A DNA stretch of 64,000 bases from Aldrovandia affinis (taxonomy: Eukaryota; Chordata; Actinopteri; Notacanthiformes; Halosauridae), in assembly GCA_029706075.1 (NCBI GenBank), contig JAINUG010000259.1:496001-560000 (forward strand), read 5' to 3'. Positions 34,909-45,649 of the stretch are shown one piece after another. The translations under genes were made by a program, and so were the position numbers. Within the stretch, counting starts at the first letter, position 1; every line of letters starts with the position of its first letter. Below the pieces are notes generated by a model. It ran no database searches. It had not been told where the DNA came from and saw nothing but the letters and a program-made list of their open reading frames with translations.

Positions 34909-36485
34909 CCCTCTGAGGTCCGTGCTAAGCTTTTCGATGTTTTTTGATTTTGGCATGGTCTGATATTTATCTCAATTTCATCAATTTAACACACATTTAC
35001 TCCAAAGTGTTTAATATTTTTATTTGAAGGACAATCACAGCTACATTTGTATGCCATCAATAGTTTGGTCAGTATCATATGCAGCTTGTAAATAGATCTA
35101 CAAACACACAAGTTAAAAATAGTTAATTTTTCTGCTGTCACAAAAGTTGTGAAAGCACACACTAAACTATAGTGACGAATTGTTTTGCCAATGTGCGTTT
35201 GTTCATCAAGGTCTTGGTTATGTAAGGGTGTGAAAATGTTTTAGCACATATGAGATCTAAATAGCTAAAAACCTGTTTTTATCAGAACTGGTCACATTTA
35301 TTTCAGGCTGTGGGAGGGCTATATGCTAATTTACTGAATATTCATGATCCACACCTGAAAGATCATGGTCAAAGGCCATCAGACAAAGACATCTTGCAGA
35401 GTAGCCTATACGCATTTCTTGCGACCAACAGAAGCCAGTTTGACAACATCCAAAGTCTGGCATTGGGCACAGGCACATGATCAAAAGTTTAAGATATTCA
35501 TCTTTAAACGTCTGTAGGAAAACGAAAGCAAAATCCGTGTCTACGAAGACACGGAAAGACATAAACAAGACAAAACAAAATAACCAACGATCAGGAACAA
35601 ACAAAACGTATCCAAAATCTCGGAATAAACTAAACGCTGGGAATCTAAACCACAATAAGCACACAAACAAGTTCTCGAGAGGCAAGAAACATTAATCACA
35701 ATAGGTATTATCAAGCTAAGCTAGATAATGTCCAAGCGCCGAAACAGAATGCCAGCTGGTTAAATATCCTCCCGTTAATTATTCGCAGCAGTCCGCAATG
35801 ATTCTGATTTTTTTTCGTATAGCGTCACAAGACGCGGAATTCATATATTTTCACGAGTATTTGAAAATATGGTAAATCAAATAAATATCAGCATACACCG
35901 TCTGTTGCTGGCAGCTCGCAACCGTAAACACAGACAAGATCCGATATAATGTCGGGACATTGTTTACGCTGCAATTTCACACACGAATTCATATATTGAA
36001 TACGAGTATTTGATAACATGGCAAATCAAATATAGTTACTTACTCTTCGTCAGTTATTGTCTTCGTCGCTTTCCATCGATGCTCTCAAACACTGCAGCGC
36101 AGAAAATCTTTCCATCTTGAATAAAATTGTATGTCTGTATAAAATCTTGCTTCAAATTGTCGGGACAGTTTGTGTTGTTTACGCCGGCGTTTCACACATG
36201 GCCCCACGCCCCTCCCCACACCTCCCCGAAACTCGCACCTAGTTACCATGTCAATAGAAGGGGGACGTTACTAAAACAGAGTAAAAAACAAGGTTTACTT
36301 TTGGTCTAATTAACCTAATTTAAAAATCCCATTTGATTTGCCAGTGCTCAAATCGGAAAGTCGCGATTCTAAGGTTTCTGTCAATGTTTTTGTCACGTGT
36401 GTATGATAAAATATCGCGAAATTAGAAATAGTAATATACTTTTATTGCTGCTGGGAGCGGCGCCGCTCCCGTCGACCTCAGGGGG
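34909..36485. mobile_element. piggyBac-like non-autonomous element, copy 2
   Basis: TTAA flanks both ends (34905-34908 and 36486-36489), with termini CCCTCTGAGGTC and the inverse of CCCCCTGAGGTC. The 5' 430 bp and 3' 330 bp match copy 1 (5763-7027). The middle, about 35345-35810, is unrelated to copy 1 and has an LTR-like look on the minus strand (a GATATTTAACC box) but no defined ends. No transposase is present. Confidence 0.8.
36453..36470. other. Perfect 18-bp subterminal palindrome
   Basis: GGGAGCGGCGCCGCTCCC lies at the same distance from the right end as GGATCGGCGCCGATCC in copy 1. The two differ by a paired T-A to G-C change, so symmetry is kept. Confidence 0.6.
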
Positions 36486-36489
36486 TTAA

Positions 36490-38163
36490 CCACCGTGGTG
36501 ACCTCAGCCCCAGAGATAGGAGAGCCCACCCCCGAGTCCCCAGACCCTGCTTCCTCGCTGGGAGGCGTGTCGGTGGGATTGAGGAGGTCTTCGAAGTATT
36601 CCCTCCACCGACCCACAACGTCCCGAGTCGAGGTCAGCAGCGCCCCATCCCCACTGTACACAGTGTTGACAGTGCACTGCTTCCCCATCCTGAGACGCCG
36701 GATGGTGGTCCAGAACCTCCTCGAAGCCGTTCGGAAATCGTTCTCCATGGCCTCACCGAGCTCCTCCCATGCCCGAGTTTTTGCCTCAGCGACCGCCGAA
36801 GCCGCGCTCCGCTTGGCTCGCCGATACCTATCTGCTGCCTCCGGAGTCCCACAGGCCAAAAAGGTCCGATAGGACTCCTTCTTCAGCTTGACGGCATCCT
36901 TCACTGCCGGTGTCCACCAGCGGGTTCGGGGATTACCGCCGCGACAGGCACCGACGACCTTGCGGCCACAGCTCCGGTCAGCCGCCTCGACAATAGAGGC
37001 ACGGAACATGGCCCACTCGGACTCAATGTCCCCCGCCTCCCCCGGGACATGGTTGAAGCTCTCCCGGAGGTGGGAGTTGAAGCTCCTTCTGACAGGAGAC
37101 TCTGCCAGACGTTCCCAGCAGACCCTCACAATACGTTTGGGCCTGCCAGGCCTGACCGGCATCCTTCCCCACCATCGGAGCCAACTCACCACCAGGTGGT
37201 GATCAGTTGACAGCTCCGCCCCTCTCTTCACCCGAGTGTCCAAGACATGTGGCCGCAAGTCCGACGACACGACCACAAAGTCGATCATTGAACTGCGGCC
37301 CAGGGTGTCCTGGTGCCAGGTGCATATATGGACACGCTTATGCTTGAACATGGTGTTCGTTATGGACAATCTGTGACAAGCACAGAAGTCCAACAACAAA
37401 GCACCATTCTGGTTCAGATCGGGGGGGCCGTTCCTCCCAATCACGCCCCTCCAGGTCTCACTATCGTTGCCCACGTGAGCATTGAAGTCTCCCAGCAAAA
37501 CGAGGAGTCCCCGGAAGGAGTGTTCTCAAACACCCCTCCAAGGACTCCAAAAAGGGTGGGTATTCTGAGCTGCTGTTTGGAGCATAAGCACAAACAACAG
37601 TCAGGACCCGTCCCCCACCCGAAGGCGGAGGAGGCTACCCTCTCGTCTACTGGGGTGAACCCCAACGTACAGGCACCGAGCCGGGGGGCAATAAGTATTC
37701 CCACCCCTGCTCGGCGCCTCTCACCAGGGGCAACTCCAGAGTGGAAGAGAGTCCAACCCCTCTCAAGGAGACTGGTTCCGGAGCCCATGCCGTGCGTCGA
37801 GGCGAGGCCGACTATATCTAGCCGGAACCTCTCGACCTCCCGCACCAGCTCAGGCTCCTTCCCCGCCAGAGAGGTGACATTCCACGTCCCTAGAGCTAGC
37901 TTCTGCAGCCGAGGATCGGACCACCAAGGCCCCTGCCTTCGGCCGCCGCCCATCTCACACTGCACCCGACCCCCTTGGCCCCTCCCATGGGTGGTGAGCC
38001 CATGGGAAGGGGGTCCTACGTTGCCTCTTCGGGCTGTGCCCGGCCGAGCCCCATAGGTGTAGGCTCGGCCACCAGGCGCTCGCCCTTGAGCCCTACCCCC
38101 GGGCCTGGCTCCAGGGGGGGGCCCCGGTGACCCAGCGTCCAGGCGAGGGAAACGTATTTCCAA
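36490..38163 (-). pseudogene. Rex3: Rex3 endonuclease and linker
   Basis: The 5' part reads LALGTWNVTSLAGKEPELVR and ERRRAGVGILIAPRLG; after one frame change near 37490 a 350-codon frame follows with [40 protein letters not shown] and [18 protein letters not shown]. These are the conserved GDFN, D-x-V and SDH blocks of an apurinic endonuclease, followed by the linker to reverse transcriptase. Only about two breaks occur over 1.7 kb, so the copy is not very old. Confidence 0.88.
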
Positions 38164-38616
38164 TTTTGTTTGTCATCATGGGGGGTCTTGTGAGCCACGC
38201 TTTGTCTGGTCCCTCACCCAGGACCTGTTTGCCTTGGGTGACCCTACCAGGGGCATGAAGCCCCCGACAACTTAGCTCCTGGGATCATTGGGACACGCAA
38301 ACCCCTCCACCACGGTAAGGTGGCGGCTCAAGGAGGAGTTGGACAGTTCTTAACCCAATTTTAGTAGTTTCAGCAATCTCCTTAGTTGTTTTCTTTGCTT
38401 GATGCAGGCCAATAATTTGACCCTTCTGAAACAGATTAACATCTTTTCCATGACCACAGGATATGTCTTCCAACATGGTTGTTTAAGAAATGAGAAGCTA
38501 CTTACTGCATCAGTTAGGTTAAATAACTTGTTGCCAGCTAAAACATATTAATCACTGCAGTAATTATCCAATGGAAGGCTCTTACCTATTTTCTTAGTTT
38601 TTTTGGCCAGGCAGTG

Positions 38617-39508
38617 TAGTTGTGACATGAAAAAGCTTGAAAAGAGCCTATTTCATTCAATTGTAGTATGTTACATTATTTACTTAGCTGCCAAGTTCAG
38701 GCATTGACACGCGCTGGCTTTGCGATTGTTATAGACTACAACTAAGTTGCACTTTTTGTGCAATCTGATAGGGATATACTGTGCATGTTGTAGATATGCA
38801 CATCATTTTTGAGATAAGTGTATCCCAGGTCACTACAGAGTAAGAGTTAAAGAAAGTAGTGTATTGATTTCAATGATTAGTAGATAATTAGTAACTGATA
38901 ATAAAGACATTGTGATCTTAAAAGTGATGAATAACAGAAGAGTAAATCAAAAAGGGTGAAATAATGACAAAATAAATGGTAATCTATGTGGGAATAAATA
39001 GAAATTAAATGATAACCTAATAAGTGACACACAACCTGAAAATTGTGGTGAAGGTGAATCACTTTAAATTAGGTGATTTGTGACTCTTAAGGGTTAATTT
39101 TATAATGTTCTGGTAAGAAGATGAGATTGCATTCGCCAACGAGAATAAAGTATTAATTGATTGTCGCCTGATCTATATAGGATCGATGGGCACGCCCTTG
39201 AGATTTAACTAATAATATTTTTTCATCTACTGACGTGGGCTTTTGCGAAATGACACTGAAAGAGGAAAGCTGTGTAGAGAATTACTGGATATAAAGTATC
39301 TGAGTATTGATTGATAATTTAATTCAATAATTAAGTGATAATTATCTGGGGAAAACTGTCAATTTTGTTGGTGCTGAAATGTATTGCTGGAGATGCTCAT
39401 TAAACAGCTATGCGGAATGGGCCTGAAATGCACTGGGTTTTTGGGAGCTGTCCATTTCCCAGCTACATTAGGGGGTTCTGAAATGCACTTTGGGATATAA
39501 AGTACATA
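38617..39508. other. Spacer without recognised features
   Basis: AT-rich, with no recognised element until the Tc1 end at 39509. Confidence 0.4.
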
Positions 39509-39645
39509 CATTATATGGCCAAAAGTCAGTGGACACCCCTACTAATTATTGAGTTCAGGTGTTTCAGCCACACCCATTGCCAACAGGTGCATAAAATCCA
39601 GCACATAGCAATGCAATCTCCACAGACAAACATTTAGAATTCAGA

Positions 39646-40647
39646 ATGGTTCGTAAAGAGCTCAGTGACTTTAAACAAGCCACAAGTCAGTTCCTGAAAT
39701 TTCTTCCCTACTAGATGTGCCCCGGTCAACTGTAAGTGCTATTATTGTGAAAATGAAGCGCCTAGGAGCAACAACAGCTCGGCCACAAAGTGGTAGACCA
39801 CGCAAACTCAGAGAGTGGGGCCGATGAGTGCTGAAGCGCATAGCGCGTAAAAATCGCCTATCATCTGCTGCATCACTCACTACAGAGTACCAATCTGCCT
39901 CTGGAAGCACCATCAGCACAAGAACTGTGCATCTTGAGCTTCATGGAATGGGTTTCCGTGGCCGAGCACCTGCACACAAGCCTCACATCACCATGCGCAA
40001 TGCCAAGCGTCGGCTGGAGTGGTGTAAAGCACGCCGCAACTGGACTCTGGAGCAGTGGAAGTGTTCTTTGGAGTGATTAATCATGCTTCACTATCTGGCA
40101 GTCTGATGGACGAATCTGGGTTTGGCGGATGCCAGGAGAACGCTACCTTCCAGAATGCATAGTGCCTACTGTAAAGTTTGGTGGAGGAGGGATAATGGTC
40201 TGGGGCTGTTTCTCAGGGTTTGGGATAGGCCCCTTAGTTCCAGTGAAGGGTATTCTTAATGCTACAGGATACGAAGACATCTTAGCCAATTGGGCGCTTC
40301 CAACTTCGTGGCAACAGTTTTGGGAAGGCCCTTTGCTGTTCCAGCATGACTGTGCCCCTGTGCACAAAGCGAGGTCCATAAAGACATGGTTAGACGAGTT
40401 TGGTGTGGAGGAACTCGATTGGCCTGCACAGAGCCCTGACTTCAACCCCATTGAACACCATTGGGAGGAATTAGAACGCCGATTGCGAGCCAGGCATTCT
40501 CGTCCAACATCAGTGCCTGACCTTACAGATGCTCTTTTGGCTGAATGGGCACAAATTCCCACAGACACACTCCAAAATCTTGTGGAAAGCCTTCCCAGAA
40601 GGGTGGCAGCTGTCATAGCCGCAAAGGGGGGTCCAACTCCATATTAA
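39646..40647 (+). pseudogene. Tc1-type transposase
   Basis: The start is MVRKELSDFKQA. A small deletion then shifts the frame, and SSLLDVPRSTVSAIIVKMKR and AASLTTEYQSASGSTISTRT follow (helix-turn-helix region), with one stop near 39825. Near 40070 the frame changes back around WTLEQWK and the first catalytic Asp. A clean 172-codon frame (40129-40647) then runs [40 protein letters not shown] (second Asp), [18 protein letters not shown] (Glu, 34 residues later) and ends [11 protein letters not shown] with a stop. Two or three lesions, all in the N-terminal half, inactivate it. Confidence 0.92.
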
Positions 40648-41192
40648 TGCCCATGGTTTTAGAATGGGATGTCCAACAAGCTCATATAGGTGTGATGGTC
40701 AGGGCCCGTATTCACAAAGCATTTTAAGGGTAAAAGTTGGTCGTAACTCCGCAATTTAGGAGCAACTCCGAAAAATAATGGCCGTGTCACTCATAAATGT
40801 AGGACTCCTACATTTTTGGGATAAGAGTATTTCACAAAGGGTTTGAGAGCTAAAAACAGCTCCTAAGTCCAGGAGAAGTTAGAAGCAGCCAAGAGGACTT
40901 CTAAGTCGCTAAAGACCTACTCACGGCGATCCGAAAATCTGCTGCTGCCGGCAATCGTTGTCGCAATCGCGTCAACACTGGAGATATTGAATGATACAGA
41001 GCTCATAAAAAGGTACCGCCTCAATCGCGAGGGTATTATATATATAATATTATATATATTATATATAGATACCCGCTGATTGTTTACGAGATGCAGACAT
41101 GTAACCAATTGACTAGTCAGTATTCTTGGTTTCATGTTAAATCAGTGACACGTAGCCTCCATTTGTATTTTAGAATCTTTATTAGAATATAA

Positions 41193-43068
41193 TAGGGGTG
41201 CATCGGATCATTTTTCGGATCAGCAAAAAAAAAAATAACCGGACCAAAGGTGCGTTTTAGAGATGCACCGATCGATCGGCCTCTGACCGGAAATGGCCGA
41301 TTTTCAGCTGATCGGCCTCAATCGGTGACTTGATCCCGATCACTCCACATAGCCGATTCTGTGCGCCGGTTGGCTCCTCGCCCCCCTCTTTTTCACGTGA
41401 CGTGCGCGTACCCGTGAGCCAATGCAGACAGATCAGATGAGCGCAGCGCTGAACACTTAAAGCTTTCAGTTTGTCATACATGTCAATCGAAAATAAGCCG
41501 CGGAGGAACAACCTCGAAAACGTTCGGAACGACCAACCTAATCATTTAGGTTGACCAACTCGTTTTTCTACAGTACCGTAGGTACCGGGGTTAATTAATA
41601 ATTAACTTCGTTGCGCTAGTTCGGTTCCTCTGAACCATTTTCCATTAATAGAACATGGTGGTAGTGCATACACTTGACGTAATAATGCCCTGCTGAAGCA
41701 CTGAATTGCACTGAAATCATTATGTTCGCTAATGAGTGACGTTATGAAACAGTGCTATTCACTCATACAAATCTAACTTATTAGACCTAATGATAAATTC
41801 ATCTAACGATTTCTAGCTAAACCACAGCTGTGCGTTTCCACTATCAAACAAACTCAGAAACAGCAAGCATCGCCTCTTTTCCAATTACTCCTAGTTTGAA
41901 ACATTTTTATCTAGGCTTTGAAGCTAGTTAAAGTCGTAGTCGTTAGGCTACCTGACTCACGCAAATAACGAAATTCTGCTGAAGAGCGGCTTGTTTCAAT
42001 GCCTTTGACAAGCTCCGCAACTGAAACATCCGCCCTTATATCGCTACAAGTGTTTTCCATTGCACTATATAGAATTGGGATCTACTCTAATCCACCTCTA
42101 GCAAACAAATTAGTCTAGCGCATCATAGGTTTGAACTAACCTGTTTTCGATTAGCATTGTCGCAATAACTTTCTGATGCACATCAAGTTGAAGCCATATA
42201 ATTATTTAATGGAAAAAGGGCTTGTGTCATCTGTCATCAGAATATAACGTTAGTGTTTTAAATAAATATTTCCGGACTAATGGTCTGTCACCATGTCAGT
42301 ACATTTAAACTACTCTTGTTTCTTTTTATTTATTACTTAAAGGCTACATGCCACTGTTGTTGGATTCTCTTTTATTCATCATTGAATTTAATTTGCACAA
42401 AAAAAGAAAAGCTCTGTCCAGTAACCTGGAACACTTTTTTTTATTTTGAAATGTGTTTTAGTGAGACCTACCTCATGCTTCTGACCTACCTCAGAATTGT
42501 CAATCTTAATTTTCTATTAAAGCAAAGTTACAAAAATGTTTGTGTAAGTTGTCAATTATTGTTTTTAGGGAAAAAAAATCGGAATCGGCCAAAATCGGTA
42601 TCGGCAAGTCAGACTAATCAAAAATTGGAAATCGGAATCGGCCAAGAAAATCGCAATCGGTGCATCTCTAGTGCGTTTCCACCAAAAATTACCAGTAACT
42701 ATTCTCAAGGAATTGAATGAATGATAATTTCAGTTTTTCAATGTAAGTTATTTCACGAAATCTTTATTCGAAAATTTCACAAAATACATTTTTAGATTCA
42801 GTATGCCTTAGGCGATTTAACTAGGGTGGTTTTATGCCTGAATTAATTTAATAAAAAATTTAAAGATCGCTAATGTTTAAATTGTATTTAATTCGGTTGC
42901 GTTTCTAAAAACCTACCTCCCAGAAAGGCATTTAGCATGAAAAACAAAGCAAACCAAAACATACATGGTTGTCTATCTCTTTGCTGTAACTCTGCATCGA
43001 GATTTAGGGAATTGTTACTTTAAAACTGTATTTCTCTATGATGGTTCAATTTAGCTATTAATCCGTCC
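41193..43068. mobile_element. Small hAT inside copy B, right end deleted
   Basis: It begins TAGGGGTGCATCGGATC, as in copies A and C. The body continues after the larger hAT and ends abruptly at CTATTAATCCG, next to CCCATCCCCTATATCAGCC of the host element. The right inverted repeat seen at 61553-61569 is missing. Confidence 0.8.
41258..42670. mobile_element. hAT element, 1.4 kb, non-autonomous
   Basis: The inverted repeats are TAGAGATGCACCGAT (15 bp, perfect), with a perfect 8-bp duplication GTGCGTTT (41250-41257 and 42671-42678). Subterminal ATCGGCC words recur at both ends, probable transposase-binding sites by analogy with other hAT elements. No hAT transposase domain is seen; the longest frames resemble nothing I know. 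Intact ends suggest it is the youngest of the four layers here. Confidence 0.93.
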
Positions 43069-43349
43069 CATCCCCTATATCAGCCAATCGCTGTGGGCAT
43101 TCTGTGTAAGCTCGTTCATGAGAAACAACATCATCCCTAGCAACGACATCAACCCCGCCCTCACTCTTAGCTTGAAAATTCTAGGAATTCCTTAGTATGA
43201 GTTTGTCTTTGCAGCTTTGTGAATAGGTTTTAAGGTGGGACTCCCTAACTAAAAGGTTTTAGTGCGATTTAGAAATACTCCTAGTGGTAAGATAAAATGC
43301 TTTGTGAATACGGGCCCAGGTGTTCACTGACTTTTGGCCATATAGTGTA

Positions 43350-44317
43350 TATACACATATACCACGGCTTGGATGAATACTCTTCTGATTGGATAACAGC
43401 CGTACGTATATATATCACGTATACGCACTGGTAAATCCTTCTCACTTCTAAAATAAGTCCCTTATTAATTCACCCAAGCACACACGCTGCATAATTAAGA
43501 ATCAACATTAGTTCAGCACCGGAACTTCTTATTTGTACGATCAGGATAACAAATTTAAATGGACATGGCAGCTCATCTGCAGATCTGTCAAGTTGCAAAA
43601 TGAATGTTCAGACAATCGATCAGAAAGCCTGTGATAAGTTATTTGTAACTTTAAACCATACCGTAGAGGTAGAACACGTTTGGAGTACTTAGTACTAGAT
43701 AGCTAGCTACTCTAACACTTGTCTGTGACATAATTTATCTATTACACAGCTTGCTAATGTGTCTGGCTAGATGTGACTAGCTTCTTAGCACACAAAACAT
43801 CTGGCAAGCTAGATAGCTAGCTAACTAACTTACTAGCCATTGCTAAGTAAAAATGTTTGCAAGCTAGCTAGCTAGCATTAGCACTGTTAACTTACATATT
43901 TTTTTATCTTACTCTTCATTCTAACATTACTTTGAGCTAATCTTGACTCAAACTAACAGAGTTATTGCTATAATTCTGTTTGTGTTCTTGAGAATGTGAC
44001 TGGAATAAATTGCTGTTTCCTACACAGTTAGATACAAATATCTCTCTATCTTCATATCACCATCTACTATGCAAGTAATGAACGCATTCATCTCTTCTTA
44101 AACCTGGGCAAATTAGGAATTATTTGTCTTGGTGGATTTACACATACCAAAATATGATCATTTTTACATGATAACAGTTTGAATTGTTTATACTTTTGCA
44201 TTTTAATATTTTTTTGTGGAAAGTAGTGGTATAAGAGGAACCCCAGGCGTGCGTATATATCCTGAGAATGCACTGCTTGGAGTGATTTATTCCTGACACA
44301 CACACATATATATACAG

Positions 44318-44356
<39 letters not shown>

Positions 44357-45476
44357 TTGTGTAAACAATCAGTGTGCAAACAGTATGCATAAATTAGAGG
44401 TGCTTTATTGACAAACAAATGGCACAACCAAACCATTGTGGACTGTAAACTGTGGACTATTTGTTGACAAATGACATCCATTGCTGAGCACATATTTACT
44501 TTCAGTGACACTGTTATTTGGACTTCAATGGGTACACTGACAATGGCAATAGAATATAATTGAATAAATAAGTAAACACATAATCACATGAATGTGACGT
44601 GTACAGTGCTGCATTGTCAGTGCTCACCCAAGCATGGTGCAGCTGCATTAAGTTGTCATGACAACAATGCTTTTAAAGCATGTAAGAATGAAAAGTATTT
44701 AACCCTTAACAGGTTGTGTGGTCTAACATGACTTAACCCTTAGATGAGATAGTTCTAATTCTAATACACAGTGTTCTATTCTGGAATTGTAGTGTTCTTT
44801 GAGGATTCCATTAGCAGCCCTTTATGATGTCATCAATTAGAATGAACTAGAATGTTATGGCATGTTCTAGAATACACATTACACTGTGACAGTACTCTTC
44901 AAAAGGTTAAAAAACAACATCTGGCATATATAGTGGTTTGTTTGGATAGAGGTGTACGCATAGAATATCCGTTTTTCATCTGTTGTGTTTTATAAATAAA
45001 TGTAGCCTCGTGAGTGATTTTAAAAAGGTTCTATATCTTCAACTAGGTGATATTGTCTAGAAAACATGTCAGTTGCGAGCACCCATCCATCATTTTGAAT
45101 GCCTTTCCCCATCCCCAAAACATTGCCTAGCACACTGTTGATTTCATGCATCAATGGCCAGTTAGGACTGCGGTTCTGCTACTTTGAACGTCTGCTACAG
45201 CACTGTGGTCTTTCTGATTGGCGAGGTGGCCCTCCTCGAGGAGGGCAGTAATACAGGGCAGGAGCTCTGCTGATATGATAGGAAACACCAGGGAAATATC
45301 CCTGTCGCACACAATCTACAATCAGTCTCTTTGTGTGCGAATTAAAAAATCACTTTTTCATTGAAAAACGGTGAGACTTGTAGTAGGCGTAAGCATGGCA
45401 CTACAATTTAATGCATTTGGAAACAATTTCTGGGCAGATAAAGACTTTGTGAAAAGTCTGAATCCCAAAACAACCA
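43350..45476. other. Spacer with GCTAGCTA-rich words and an AT microsatellite
   Basis: Frequent GCTAGCTAGC/TAGCTAGC words occur at 43690-43880. A (CA)(TA)(TG) microsatellite at 44298-44358 is nearly palindromic, with CACACA on one side and TGTGTG on the other. No gene is recognised. Confidence 0.5.
44298..44358. repeat. (CA)n(TA)n(TG)n microsatellite
   Basis: An alternating purine-pyrimidine run of about 60 bp, symmetrical enough to extrude as a hairpin. Confidence 0.9.
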
Positions 45477-45646
45477 GCGCCGCAGGGATCTGTGTTGGGT
45501 GATTCGGTCGGCGCCCCAGGGATCTGTGTTGGGTGATTCGGTTGGCGCCCCAGGGAATTGTGATGGGTGATTCAGTCGGTGCCCCAGGGATCTGTGTTGG
45601 GTGATTCACTTGGCGTCCCAGGGTTCTGTGATGGGTGATTCAGTTA
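45477..45646. repeat. Minisatellite, 34-bp unit, five copies
   Basis: The unit is GCGCCCCAGGGATCTGTGTT plus GGGTGATTCGGTCG. Copies start at 45477, 45511, 45545, 45579 and 45613 with no indels between them, and about 85-95% identity. A Pro/Thr-rich minus-strand frame crosses it, but 34 is not a multiple of three, so protein selection is unlikely. Confidence 0.93.
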
Positions 45647-45649
45647 GGG

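Larger units (their letters stand above)
33449..38338 (-). mobile_element. Rex3: Rex3 LINE, full length, split by a piggyBac-like element
   Basis: The element is flanked by the 12-bp duplication TTGGACAGTTCT (33437-33448 and 38339-38350). Its 3' end is a short (ATGG)n tail on the minus strand and its 5' end (38338) reads through CCGCCACCTTACCGTGGTGG, which I take as the natural Rex3 start. The reverse-transcriptase region has GGTGACAAAGGGCAGCCCTG at 34305 and, inverted, TGGCAGACCAGGGTGGTGGT near 34760; from memory these are the classical Rex3 primer sites. Removing the piggyBac-like insert and its extra TTAA leaves about 3.3 kb. The coding sequence is complete in order but frame-broken several times. 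Confidence 0.92.
32534..38616 (-). mobile_element. Tc1-type element split by Rex3
   Basis: The termini are CACTGCCCGTCCCAAAAAAA at 32534 and the inverse of CACTGCCTGGCCAAAAAAA at 38616, each flanked by TA. The transposase is on the minus strand. A full-length Rex3 LINE with a 12-bp duplication (33449-38350) sits inside the gene. Without it the Tc1 would be about 1.2 kb, a normal length. Confidence 0.88.
40703..43316 (+). mobile_element. PIF/Harbinger-like composite element, copy B
   Basis: The terminal repeats are GGCCCGTATTCACAAAGC and its inverse, with CAG on both sides (40700-40702, 43317-43319). It contains the small hAT starting at 41193, into which a larger hAT (41258-42670) has jumped. 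The right end of the small hAT and some flanking sequence are deleted compared with copy C (join near 43068). The transposase-start relic at 40928-41040 has lost its ATG. Confidence 0.9.
39509..43347 (+). mobile_element. Tc1-type element split by a nested Harbinger-like composite
   Basis: The ends are CATTATATGGCCAAAAGTCA and the inverse of CACTATATGGCCAAAAGTCA, each flanked by TA (39507-39508, 43348-43349). The transposase reads on the plus strand (39646-40647). The right subterminal region (ATGGGATGTCCAACAAGCTC, TCATATAGGTGTGATGGTCAG) is cut by Harbinger-like copy B and resumes with GGTGTTCACTGACTTTTGGC. Without the insert the element would be about 1.2 kb. Confidence 0.92.

Noticed and set aside
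33351-38056. Plus-strand proline-rich frames of up to 247 codons
   Set aside because: They are the opposite strand of the GC-rich Rex3 coding region; the minus strand carries the conserved reverse transcriptase and endonuclease motifs.
40143-40616. 157-codon minus-strand frame
   Set aside because: It is the antisense of the Tc1 catalytic domain.
40917-41135. Three similar 72-75-codon frames starting MKPRILTSQLVTCLHLVNNQ (also at 28214 and 60749)
   Set aside because: They recur only because the composite Harbinger-like element recurs; the opposite strand carries the HARBI1-like N-terminal relic, which is the better reading.
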